Of a stretch of 38,022 bases of DNA, positions 17,276 to 25,648 are shown one piece after another (positions within the stretch are counted from its first letter, which is position 1; each line of letters begins with the position of its first letter). Source of the DNA: Acinetobacter sp. B51(2017). Lineage in GTDB: Bacteria > Pseudomonadota > Gammaproteobacteria > Pseudomonadales > Moraxellaceae. A program made the translations under genes and the position numbers. The notes under the pieces are model-generated. The model saw only the letters and a list, made by a program, of their open reading frames with translations. It searched no databases and was not told the origin of the DNA. The stretch covers positions 1 through 38,022 of the forward strand of contig NZ_PJRJ01000028.1 in the NCBI RefSeq assembly GCF_003711395.1. Reading direction: 5' to 3'.

Positions 17276-17294
17276 CTAAATCATATTTTTAGAT
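17274..17294. promoter_or_regulatory. Inverted repeat at the start of the SulP gene
   Basis: ATCTAAA (17274-17280) and TTTAGAT (17288-17294), 7-base arms with a 7-base spacer, overlap the SulP start codon. It may be an operator for the upstream ArsR-type regulator or a weak mRNA hairpin. Confidence 0.35.
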
Positions 17295-17334
17295 ATATTA
17301 TGCATAAAAAATGCTAAAGAACCAAAATGAATCT

Positions 17335-17646
17335 TTAAGGTTTTGGGCAATATAGCTGATACAGGGTGGTGAGAATGGTGACTAATTTGGGATCTTGAAT
17401 CGAATAAAAGATCTGTTTACCGTCACGGCGGGTGCTCACCACCTCGCTTTTACGTAACATCATCAATTGTTGAGATAAAGTGGGTTGATGAATTTGGGTG
17501 ATGTGCTCAATTTGCGAGACATTTAATTCTTGTTGCGACAAATGACACAGAATAATTAAGCGGTCGCTATTGGCTAATGATTTTAAAATCGTGACCACGT
17601 GTTCAGAGGCATCACGCATGGCTTTAATTTCAAGCGCATCATTCAT
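17335..17646 (-). CDS. bigR: ArsR-family regulator, BigR/SqrR-like persulfide sensor
   Basis: 103 residues, a winged-helix repressor of the ArsR/SmtB family. The helix-turn-helix is around HITQIHQPTLSQQLMMLRKSEVV, followed by the wing STRRDGKQIFYSI. No metal-site motif ELCVCDL is present. Instead there are two cysteines: C34 in IILCHL and C100 in LYQLYCPKP, 66 residues apart. That equals the spacing of the redox pair in BigR (C42/C108) and SqrR (C41/C107), which form a polysulfide bridge and leave DNA when sulfide or persulfides rise. The gene precedes the SulP transporter in the same unit. The name is a family inference. Confidence 0.72.
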   Translation of the reverse strand: MNDALEIKAMRDASEHVVTILKSLANSDRLIILCHLSQQELNVSQIEHITQIHQPTLSQQLMMLRKSEVVSTRRDGKQIFYSIQDPKLVTILTTLYQLYCPKP

Positions 17647-17776
17647 GAAAGCTGTCTCATATGTTACAAAATAAAAAGAGGCTTAGTATAAAACAGTTCA
17701 GGAATGAGAATTATTTAATACAGGGGAAAGTCAATGGTTTTTAATGAAGAAGATTATTAGTTATTTTGATATTTAC

Positions 17777-17800
17777 CAAGCGCTCCTAATGGAGCACTTG
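17777..17800 (-). terminator. Weak terminator after plsB
   Basis: A stem AAGCGCTCC/GGAGCACTT (one G-T pair) with loop TAAT around 17779-17800 lies about 20 bases past the leftward plsB stop. The T-tract is weak. Confidence 0.5.
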
Positions 17801-17817
17801 ATAAATAGAGGTTTTTT

Positions 17818-20292
17818 TTAAGCTTTTGCTTTAGGTTCGAACTCTTTAAGCACTTTTTCGCTAAATGTGGTGGCTTCAAATAAAGCGTGTAATTGGCGCT
17901 CTTGAGTTGGATTAAAGAAGCTTAAAACATCTACTTGCTCAAGTTGAATACTGCCACCTTGTACTTGTGCTAAGCCGGTTTTTTTTAAGCTTTGCGCAAA
18001 ACTTTTTACTGTGGCTTTATCAAAATAAAAACTATTATGTAAATGTCCTTGTGCCAGTAAAGTCTTTAAGCTGATTTTGGTCATTTTTTCAAGCTTGCTA
18101 AGACCTAAGCTGTCTTGATGTGCAAACTGCGCCAAAATATGCCCCATCAAGGCAAAATTGGTCAGGCTTGAATCTGCCAGTTCTGCCAAGGCTTGAAGTT
18201 TCGCTTCAACCAATAAGTGCAGGTGAGTGTCTTGCTGCGCTAACCACTGTAACTGTACAAAGGCCTGTAGAATGTCATCAATTGCTGTATCTAACTCGGT
18301 CATATCCCATTTTAAGAACAGCTCTTCTTTAAAGAACGGATATAACTGCGCTACATATGCTTTTAATGCATCTACCTGCTGATAACCACGAATCAGTGCT
18401 GTGGCAACTAACGCTGGCAAACTAAAGCAATGTAATACGTTATTGCTAAAGTAATTTAGCAAACCTTGTTGCTTGTCACTGACTTGAATAAAGGTAGTGC
18501 CATCTACGTCGTGTTGTTCAATTTGTTTGAGTTTTAAGGCGTAATCAATAATCGCGCGACCTGATAATTCGGTCAGCATCATCCGTACATCATAAGGACT
18601 TAACGCCAGTAGCGCACGGTAATCGTCCAATTGTTGAATCAAAGTGTCTTGCTGCAAACGATGCTTCGGTGCTTTGAGTAACAATAAAGACAGCAACGCA
18701 ATTGGATTCAGCACTGCTGCTTTATTAATGTTCTCTAAAATGGCATTGGCTGTTTGTGTAACGCTATTTACCACATTTTTAGGTAGATCATCGTTAATTC
18801 CGAGTTGCAAACCTAAAGCATCGTTTTGTTTTAAAATATCATCTAAATAAATTGGATCACCAAAGTTGACATGCACCAAACCAAAGACTTTTTCAATTTT
18901 ACGCACTGAGCTGAGTAAACCCCACACCGACTCGGCTTCTTTAGGTTTACCATTGAGTTCATTGATATATGAGCTACCTTCAAACAGTTTTTCATAACCA
19001 AAATAAGTGGGAATAAAGGCAATCGGTTTAGTGGCACCGCGTAGATGACTGTGAATGGTCATCGACAACATACCTTTTTTGGGTGGCAATAAGAGTCCAG
19101 TACGTGAACGTCCACCTTCAATAAAGTATTCAATTGGGCTGTTACGCGACAATAAGCTATGTACATATTCTTTAAATACCGCCGTGTACAGCATATTGCC
19201 GTTAAAACTACGACGAATAAAGTAAGCGCCTGCACCACGTAAAATATTACCTACTACAGGTAAATTTAAATTAATACCTGCGGCAATATGTGGCACCATC
19301 AAACCGCGATTGAAAATCACATAGGACAACAGTAAATAGTCAATATGACTACGATGGCATGGGGTATAGACAATTTCATAGTCTTTTGCCAGTTCCCGTA
19401 CCGTATCAAAGTTATGCACTTCAATACCGTCATAGAGCTGTGTCCAGAGTTTTTCTAAACTTAACGCCGCAAAACGTAAAGTTGAATAAGAAAAATCTGA
19501 AGTAATTTCATTTAAATAGCTTTTGGCACGATTTTCTGCCTCAAACATGCTGACTTTTTTATGAATGCTTTCTTGCAAAATGGCCTTTTGAATGGCTTCA
19601 CTTTGCATGAGTTTTTGAATCAAATTACGACGATCCGACAGATCGGGCCCCATAATCGCTTCTTTAGACTTGGTTAAATTGTTACTTAAACGCTCAACAA
19701 TAAAATGCGCTGGCGAATAATGAGGTTGTTGAACTTTGGCTTCATTCAATAACGCACGTAACGATACAGGCTTATGAAACTCAATATAATTATCTTTACC
19801 ATATAAAGATACATTCAGCATTTGTTTGAGATGCGAGGGTTTTGCCCAAGCATCAGAAAACAGCGCTTTAAACCAAGAATCTTCATAATCTGGTGCGCGG
19901 CCCCACAAAATGGTCACAGGCACCAGCTGCACATCAAGCGTTGGGTCTTGCTCTAAAGCTTCAATGAGGCGAATGAGTTTGGCTGAATAATGATAAGGCA
20001 CATTTTGCGGATTTTTTTCATTTAAAATTAACACCGCATCTTGTTCTTGTTGCGTACCCACTTGCAGCGTCTGTAGTGCTGCGGGTAAACCTTGTTTTTG
20101 GCTTTCTTGCTCAATTAAGACATGATTGCTGACATAATCATCCTCGACAACATAACACACAGGAATGTGAGGGGTGGTTTGAACCAATTGTGCTAATTCT
20201 GCAGTGGAGCCGAGCAACTGTGGCGAGACCATTTTCTTTAAAATGGATTGTGTGAAGTTGCGATACCAACGGCTAGAGCGAGCGTTAGACAT
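17818..20292 (-). CDS. plsB: Glycerol-3-phosphate 1-O-acyltransferase
   Basis: Makes lysophosphatidate from sn-glycerol 3-phosphate and acyl-ACP or acyl-CoA at the inner membrane, the first step of phospholipid synthesis. 824 residues, like E. coli PlsB (807). The catalytic H(X)4D block is HRSHID with H313 and D318. The other conserved blocks are GAGAYFIRR (353-361), FIEGGRSRTG (390-399) and IAFIPTYFGYE (424-434). Large N- and C-terminal domains are normal for this family. It is a single-gene unit with 531 bases free upstream. Confidence 0.95.
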   Translation of the reverse strand: MSNARSSRWYRNFTQSILKKMVSPQLLGSTAELAQLVQTTPHIPVCYVVEDDYVSNHVLIEQESQKQGLPAALQTLQVGTQQEQDAVLILNEKNPQNVPYHYSAKLIRLIEALEQDPTLDVQLVPVTILWGRAPDYEDSWFKALFSDAWAKPSHLKQMLNVSLYGKDNYIEFHKPVSLRALLNEAKVQQPHYSPAHFIVERLSNNLTKSKEAIMGPDLSDRRNLIQKLMQSEAIQKAILQESIHKKVSMFEAENRAKSYLNEITSDFSYSTLRFAALSLEKLWTQLYDGIEVHNFDTVRELAKDYEIVYTPCHRSHIDYLLLSYVIFNRGLMVPHIAAGINLNLPVVGNILRGAGAYFIRRSFNGNMLYTAVFKEYVHSLLSRNSPIEYFIEGGRSRTGLLLPPKKGMLSMTIHSHLRGATKPIAFIPTYFGYEKLFEGSSYINELNGKPKEAESVWGLLSSVRKIEKVFGLVHVNFGDPIYLDDILKQNDALGLQLGINDDLPKNVVNSVTQTANAILENINKAAVLNPIALLSLLLLKAPKHRLQQDTLIQQLDDYRALLALSPYDVRMMLTELSGRAIIDYALKLKQIEQHDVDGTTFIQVSDKQQGLLNYFSNNVLHCFSLPALVATALIRGYQQVDALKAYVAQLYPFFKEELFLKWDMTELDTAIDDILQAFVQLQWLAQQDTHLHLLVEAKLQALAELADSSLTNFALMGHILAQFAHQDSLGLSKLEKMTKISLKTLLAQGHLHNSFYFDKATVKSFAQSLKKTGLAQVQGGSIQLEQVDVLSFFNPTQERQLHALFEATTFSEKVLKEFEPKAKA

Positions 20293-20727
20293 TACATTCC
20301 CTGAGTAAACGTGTCGTATCGCGCTATTGTCGGTAATAATTTCCCTGATTACAAATCCGATTGCTGAGAATTTATGCGGTTATTTAAAATATTTAGTCTA
20401 TTCACTCTAATTAAGAGGCTTAAATTTTTGCTTGTTGGTTCGTCGTTTTGGTAGAGTTTGCCAGTGTAAAAAATATTAAATTCTCATTTATTCATAAGAT
20501 TCATGATTTAATCAAGTTATAACTACAAAAGTGGAATTTTTAGCATAAATTAAAATAAAAAATTTCATTTTTGCTATGTTTGGCTTTTATTTCATGACTA
20601 TAAAAACAAATACTTAATGATAATTATTGCAAATTATTTCTAAAACCAATCTGATTTATTTTAAAACTATTTAAACATCAAAAGATTACTTAATTTTCTG
20701 GTATTTTTTGCCAATATGTCATTATAA
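20293..20727. other. Gene-free AT-rich stretch between plsB and badH
   Basis: 435 bases between divergent genes. No ORF with a ribosome site, no tRNA and no regulator gene is visible. It must hold the plsB promoter, which I cannot place with confidence. Confidence 0.6.
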
Positions 20728-20774
20728 AAACTCATGAGTTTTCTATTGAAACTCATGAGTAGGTTGGTTATGTT
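20728..20774 (+). promoter_or_regulatory. Promoter and twin operators of the bad/ali operon
   Basis: A sigma-70 promoter reads TTGAAA (20746-20751), 17 bases, TATGTT (20769-20774). The perfect palindrome ACTCATGAGT occurs twice, at 20730-20739 and 20751-20760, each preceded by AA, exactly 21 bp (two helical turns) apart. One copy fills the promoter spacer and the other sits just upstream of the -35. This is the arrangement of a dimeric repressor binding one DNA face. The regulator is not in the window; BadR, a MarR protein, controls the R. palustris genes, but I cannot say whether it is the same here. Confidence 0.7.
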
Positions 20775-20804
20775 GAAATTATGAATCATTAATCATAATT
20801 TCAA
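20773..20804 (+). repeat. 12-bp inverted repeat at the badH transcript start
   Basis: TTGAAATTATGA (20773-20784) and TCATAATTTCAA (20793-20804) are perfect complements with an 8-base loop. It begins in the -10 box, spans the expected start point and ends 19 bases before the badH ATG. It could be a further operator or a 5' UTR hairpin next to the ribosome site AAGGA. Confidence 0.65.
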
Positions 20805-20823
20805 AACAATAAGGATCAGCAGG

Positions 20824-21591
20824 ATGCGTGGATTAAAAGATCAAGTAGTGATTGTCACTGGTGGAGCAGGTGGGATTGGTTCGGCAACTTGTAAGCGTTT
20901 AGCACAAGAAGGCGCTAAAGTTGCAATTTTTGATTTAGATTTAAATAAAGCTCAAGCCCTACAACAAGAGCTTGAAGCCTTGGGCACCCAAGCTTTAGCC
21001 GTGGCGTGTGATATTACCCAAAGTGATGCTGTCAGCACGGCGGTGGCTGAAGTCGAGCAAAAATTGGGACCCATTACTGGCTTAGTCAATAACGCAGGTT
21101 GGGATATTTTTAAACCCTTTGTACAAACCGAGCCAAATGAATGGCAAAAGCTGATTCAAATTAACTTGGTGGGTATGCTGAATATGCATCACGCCGTGTT
21201 AGGCGGTATGGTGGCACGTAAAGGCGGCCGGATTGTCAATATTGCCTCAGATGCGGCACGTGTCGGCTCATCAGGCGAAGCTGTTTATGCCGCATGTAAA
21301 GGCGGATTACTATCTTTTTCTAAAACTTTGGCACGCGAACATTCACGCCACAACATCACTTTAAATGTCATTTGTCCGGGACCGACAGAAACTGCGCTGT
21401 TGGCTGGTGTAACGGATGCTGCACCTAACCCAGAAAAACTGCGTGAAGCCTTTACCAAAGCCATTCCGCTCGGGCGTTTAGGTCAACCTGATGATCTTGC
21501 CTCAGCAATTAGCTTTTTCTTAAGCGATGACGCTGCCTTTATTACCGGACAAGTACTCAGTGTCTCAGGTGGTTTAACCATGAATGGTTAA
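20824..21591 (+). CDS. badH: 2-Hydroxycyclohexanecarboxyl-CoA dehydrogenase (BadH-like SDR)
   Basis: A 255-residue short-chain dehydrogenase. NAD-binding TGGAGGIG (13-20 region), NNAG (89-92), and catalytic S142, Y155 and K159 (YAACK) are all present. SDR members are hard to name on their own; the call rests on the neighbours, since the next gene is a clear BadI homologue. In this pathway the enzyme oxidises 2-hydroxy- to 2-ketocyclohexanecarboxyl-CoA with NAD+. It is first in the operon; the ATG follows AGCAGG, and the palindromic control region lies immediately upstream. It could otherwise be called a 3-oxoacyl reductase. Confidence 0.8.
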   Translation: MRGLKDQVVIVTGGAGGIGSATCKRLAQEGAKVAIFDLDLNKAQALQQELEALGTQALAVACDITQSDAVSTAVAEVEQKLGPITGLVNNAGWDIFKPFVQTEPNEWQKLIQINLVGMLNMHHAVLGGMVARKGGRIVNIASDAARVGSSGEAVYAACKGGLLSFSKTLAREHSRHNITLNVICPGPTETALLAGVTDAAPNPEKLREAFTKAIPLGRLGQPDDLASAISFFLSDDAAFITGQVLSVSGGLTMNG

Positions 21592-21657
21592 TTGAACAAT
21601 AACAAACAAGGAAGAACAACAATGCATTACGAAGCAATTAGTCAAGGAAATAAAAGC

Positions 21658-22440
21658 ATGAATTTTGAAGATATTTTATATGAGGTTAAAAACGGTGTGG
21701 CATGGATTACCATTAACCGTGCCGACAAAATGAATGCTTTTCGTGGTACCACCTGTGATGAGCTAATTAAAGCCTTATATAAAGCCGGCTATGACAAAAA
21801 TGTCGGGGCGATTGTGTTAGCAGGGGCTGGCGATCGCGCCTTTTGTACTGGTGGTGATCAATCTGCACATGATGGCAATTATGATGGCCGTGGCACGATT
21901 GGTTTACCGATGGAAGAATTACATACTGCCATTCGTGATGTACCCAAACCCGTAATTGCGCGTGTACAAGGTTATGCCATTGGTGGCGGTAACGTTTTAG
22001 CCACTATTTGTGATCTGACTATTTGTTCAGACAAGGCTGTATTTGGACAAGTAGGCCCTAAAATGGGCTCTGTGGATCCTGGTTATGGCACGGCGTTTTT
22101 AGCCCGTGTGGTGGGTGAGAAAAAAGCCCGTGAAATTTGGTATATGTGCCGTCGTTATAGTGGTCAAGAAGCGGTTGAAATGGGGCTTGCCAATAAATGC
22201 GTACCACATGATCAACTCGATGCTGAAGTTCAGGCATGGGGTGAAGAACTGTGTCAGCGCAGTCCAACCGCAATTGCAATTGCCAAACGTAGCTTTAACA
22301 TGGATACCGCACATCAAGCCGGTATTGCCGGCATGGGCATGTATGCACTGAAACTGTATTACGATACTGAGGAATCACGTGAAGGCGTCAATGCCTTAAA
22401 AGAAAAACGCGCGCCTGAATTCCGTAAGTATGCCAAATAA
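21658..22440 (+). CDS. badI: 2-Ketocyclohexanecarboxyl-CoA hydrolase (BadI)
   Basis: A crotonase-fold enzyme that hydrolytically opens the ring of 2-ketocyclohexanecarboxyl-CoA to pimeloyl-CoA. 260 residues from the start chosen. The sequence is strikingly close to my memory of R. palustris BadI, e.g. DKMNAFRGTTCDELIKALYK and GQVGPKMGSVDPGYGTAFLA; this is the strongest pathway marker in the cluster. I prefer ATG 21658, where the BadI family begins, with AAGGAA upstream. ATG 21622, also with a good AAGGAAG site, would add 12 residues (MHYEAISQGNKS) and cannot be excluded. It lies 66 bases after badH (31 with the longer start). Confidence 0.92.
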   Translation: MNFEDILYEVKNGVAWITINRADKMNAFRGTTCDELIKALYKAGYDKNVGAIVLAGAGDRAFCTGGDQSAHDGNYDGRGTIGLPMEELHTAIRDVPKPVIARVQGYAIGGGNVLATICDLTICSDKAVFGQVGPKMGSVDPGYGTAFLARVVGEKKAREIWYMCRRYSGQEAVEMGLANKCVPHDQLDAEVQAWGEELCQRSPTAIAIAKRSFNMDTAHQAGIAGMGMYALKLYYDTEESREGVNALKEKRAPEFRKYAK

Positions 22441-22451
22441 GGAGTCATGAT

Positions 22452-23609
22452 ATGTCAAAAAATCCTTATATCGATGCAGACTTAGAATTTTTAAGCGAAA
22501 CCGTGGAAAAATTTGCACAAAAATATATTGCGCCGGGTTTTTTAGCGCGTGATCAAAGCCGTATTTTTGACCGTGATTTAATGAAAATGATGGGTGAAAT
22601 GGGCTTTATTGCCCCAGAATTACCCGAACATTATGGCGGTCAAGACATGGGGCGCTTAGCTGCAGGCGTAATTCACGAAGCTGTGGCCAAATATGATTTA
22701 AGTTTCTCTTATATTAATTTACTCGCTTCACTGAATGGTCAGATTTTGGCAGAGCATGGTGATCCTGAAGTCGTCACGCCGTGGCTACATAAACTCACCC
22801 GTGGAGAAGCACTATTTGCCATTGGCTTAACCGAGCCGCGTGGTGGTTCAGATGCAGGCAGTTTACGTTTAAAAATCGAGAGAGATGGCGACGAATATGT
22901 GCTAAATGGCGAAAAAACTTCAATTTCCGCGGCTGATCAAGCCGATGCTGCGGTCATTTTTGGGCGTACTGGCTCGATTGAATCAGGTGCTCATGGGGTG
23001 ACTGCTTTATTAGTACCGATGGATCTACCCGGTATTAGCACCACCCGTTTTGATTGTCATGGTCAACGTGCCATTGGTCGTGGGTCGATTTTCTTTGAAA
23101 ACGTACGCGTCCCTGTCAATCATCGCTTAGGTGATGAAAACAAAGGCTTTGTACAAGTCATGCAAGGTTTTGACTTTTCACGCGCTCTGATTGGCCTACA
23201 AGTATTGGCTGTGGCACGGGTAAGTTTAGATGAAGCATGGGCATATGCTGCAGAACGAGAAGCCTTTGGTAAACCTTTAACTGCATTCCAAGGTGTTTCG
23301 CATCCATTGGCGGATTATGAAACCCAAGTAGAAGCTGCGCGTTTATTGTGTTTACAAACCTTATGGCTTAAAGACAACCATCTACCGCACACCGCTGAAG
23401 CGGGTATGTGTAAATGGTGGGGCCCAAAACTCGCTTATGATGTGGTGCATCAATGCTTACTGACCTTTGGCCATGCCGGTTATGACCGCGGTGTCATGGA
23501 GCAACGCCTACGCGATATCTTAGGTTTCCAAATTGGCGATGGCACCGCACAAATTATGAAAACTATTATTGCTCGGCATAAAGCAGGACGCAAAGCTGTG
23601 CCGGCATAA
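22452..23609 (+). CDS. aliB: Cyclohexanecarboxyl-CoA dehydrogenase (AliB-like)
   Basis: A 385-residue FAD acyl-CoA dehydrogenase: N-terminal helical domain, the flavin-contact LTEPRGGSDAG in the beta domain, and a C-terminal helical domain ending RDILGFQIGDGTAQIMKTIIARH. The family inserts a double bond alpha-beta to the CoA thioester. Position between badI and an acyl-CoA ligase implies cyclohexanecarboxyl-CoA to cyclohex-1-ene-1-carboxyl-CoA. Starts 11 bases after badI with GGAGTC upstream. Electrons would go to ETF, which is not encoded here. Confidence 0.85.
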   Translation: MSKNPYIDADLEFLSETVEKFAQKYIAPGFLARDQSRIFDRDLMKMMGEMGFIAPELPEHYGGQDMGRLAAGVIHEAVAKYDLSFSYINLLASLNGQILAEHGDPEVVTPWLHKLTRGEALFAIGLTEPRGGSDAGSLRLKIERDGDEYVLNGEKTSISAADQADAAVIFGRTGSIESGAHGVTALLVPMDLPGISTTRFDCHGQRAIGRGSIFFENVRVPVNHRLGDENKGFVQVMQGFDFSRALIGLQVLAVARVSLDEAWAYAAEREAFGKPLTAFQGVSHPLADYETQVEAARLLCLQTLWLKDNHLPHTAEAGMCKWWGPKLAYDVVHQCLLTFGHAGYDRGVMEQRLRDILGFQIGDGTAQIMKTIIARHKAGRKAVPA

Positions 23610-23647
23610 TAAAAAACAACAATAAAAATCAATAAGGACATCAGGAC

Positions 23648-25270
23648 ATGGAATTTGATGCAGTGCTGATTGAAGGACGCCGTGCCTATATGCAACAACA
23701 CGGTTATTGGCATAATTTTACTATTTTGGACGCGCTAAAACAGGCCGTAGCGCAGCAACCCAATAAAACTGCTTTAGTCAGTTATAAACAGCAGCAAACA
23801 ACTCAGAGTTTTACTTATACACAGATTTGGCAACTCACCAATCAAATGGCACTGGGCTTAAAACGTTTGGGTATTCAAGCGCATGATGTCGTGGCCTGTC
23901 AATTGCCCAATTGGTGGGAATTTACCTTACTGTATTTGGCATGTAGTCGGATTGGTGCTGTGCTTAATCCGTTAATGCCGATTTTTCGCGAGCGTGAACT
24001 AGAATTTATGCTCAAACACGGCGAAGCCAAACTGTTTGTGGTACCAAAAATCTTTCGCGGTTTTGATCATGCTACTTTGGCTACGCAACTGCAAAGCAAA
24101 ATTCCGACGCTTGAACAGGTTTTGGTGATTGATGAGCAACAAGGCAGTTTTCAGCAATTGCTGGCACATGAGCTGAGTGAAGAAGAGATTGCTGAATTAG
24201 ATCAATATGTTTTAGATCCAGATCAAGTCACGCAACTGATTTTTACCTCGGGCACCACCGGTGAACCCAAAGGCGTAATGCATACCTCAAATACTTTATT
24301 TGCCAATATTGTCGAATATGCCAATACTTTACATTTAGACCAAAACGATGTGGTGCTGATGGCATCGCCGATGGCACATCAAACCGGTTTTATGTACGGC
24401 TTAATGATGCCGATTTGGTTACAAGCCAAAGCAGTGCTGCAAGATATTTGGGAGGTGAATCAAGCGATTGCAGTCATTCAAAATGAACAGGTCAGTTTTA
24501 CCATGGCATCCACGCCATTTTTAAATGATCTTTCCAGCCAAGTGGCCCAATTTAATACCCAAATTCCATCTTTAAAGACTTTCCTATGTGCTGGTGCACC
24601 GATTCCCGGACCTTTAGTTGAACAAGCACGGCAAAACTTAAATATTAAAGTGATTTCTGCTTGGGGTATGACGGAATGTGGCGCCGTGACCATGACCTTA
24701 ATTGAAGATCCAGATGAGCGCTCTTGTCATACCGATGGTAAGGCACTGAAGGGTGTAGAAATTAAAATCGTCGATAAACATGGCCAAGAAAAACCCGTCA
24801 ATAGCGCAGGGCGTTTATGGGTACGTAGCTGTTCTAACTTTGCCGGTTATTTAAAACGTCCGCATTTAAATGACACCAATAGCGAGGATTGGTTTGATAC
24901 CGGTGATATTGCCTATCAAGATGAACATGGCTATATCCGCATTTGTGGGCGCAAAAAAGATGTCATCATCCGTGGTGGTGAAAATATTCCGGTGGCAGAG
25001 ATTGAATCGTTGCTGTATCAACATCCTAAAATTGCCACCGTAGCGTTGGTTGCTTATCCAGATGAACGCTTAGGTGAGCGTGCTTGTGCCATTGTAAAAC
25101 TCAAAGATTCAGCACAAGCCTTGGAATTGGGCGAAATTCTGACTTTTTTACAGCAACACAATCTCGCCAAGCAATATTTACCAGAGCGCCTAGAAGTTTG
25201 GGACAATATTCCGATGACACCATCCGGTAAAATTCAAAAATTTAAGCTACGTGAAATGTTAGTCTCTTAA
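23648..25270 (+). CDS. aliA: Cyclohexanecarboxylate-CoA ligase (AliA-like)
   Basis: A 540-residue AMP-forming acyl-CoA synthetase. It shows the P-loop-like LIFTSGTTGEPKGVM, the adenine motif SAWGMTECGAVT, DWFDTGDIA, the hinge GRKKDVIIRGGENI and the C-terminal catalytic lysine in MTPSGKIQKFKLRE. It would activate cyclohexanecarboxylate with ATP and CoA, the first pathway step, though encoded last. The substrate is inferred from the operon. It starts 38 bases after aliB, and a clear terminator follows. Confidence 0.85.
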   Translation: MEFDAVLIEGRRAYMQQHGYWHNFTILDALKQAVAQQPNKTALVSYKQQQTTQSFTYTQIWQLTNQMALGLKRLGIQAHDVVACQLPNWWEFTLLYLACSRIGAVLNPLMPIFRERELEFMLKHGEAKLFVVPKIFRGFDHATLATQLQSKIPTLEQVLVIDEQQGSFQQLLAHELSEEEIAELDQYVLDPDQVTQLIFTSGTTGEPKGVMHTSNTLFANIVEYANTLHLDQNDVVLMASPMAHQTGFMYGLMMPIWLQAKAVLQDIWEVNQAIAVIQNEQVSFTMASTPFLNDLSSQVAQFNTQIPSLKTFLCAGAPIPGPLVEQARQNLNIKVISAWGMTECGAVTMTLIEDPDERSCHTDGKALKGVEIKIVDKHGQEKPVNSAGRLWVRSCSNFAGYLKRPHLNDTNSEDWFDTGDIAYQDEHGYIRICGRKKDVIIRGGENIPVAEIESLLYQHPKIATVALVAYPDERLGERACAIVKLKDSAQALELGEILTFLQQHNLAKQYLPERLEVWDNIPMTPSGKIQKFKLREMLVS

Positions 25271-25289
25271 ATCACAGTTGCAAAAAGCC

Positions 25290-25319
25290 AAAAAGAGAGC
25301 AGCAAAACGCTCTCTTTTT
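25290..25319 (+). terminator. Terminator of the bad/ali operon
   Basis: AAAAAGAGAGC (25290-25300) pairs with GCTCTCTTTTT (25309-25319) around an 8-base loop, 20 bases after the aliA stop. Confidence 0.85.
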
Positions 25320-25648
25320 GCTGTGTATAGATATCATTATCGCTTTATTACCATAAAAACCATTATCGAAAAAACCGAATACAAACTTGCTATATTTTAT
25401 GACGATACGGGATATATCTCCGTGATTTTTTGCAATTCTCCGAACAATATTTTAATTTTAATCGTTTTTGTTCATTATTAAATTGGCGATTTTACACATT
25501 TTCGCTTAAATTAACCGCAGTTTAATCGCTAAAACAGATAAATTATTTATAGAAAAATAAGCGTACCCTTGATGTATCAGACAAGATAAATTTAAAAAAA
25601 TTGGCGTATGATAAACCCCATAATTGAATAAATGTGAAGGATAGACAC
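25320..25648. other. AT-rich gap before cysK
   Basis: 329 bases with no ORF carrying a ribosome site and no RNA gene that I can recognise. It presumably holds the cysK promoter. Confidence 0.5.
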
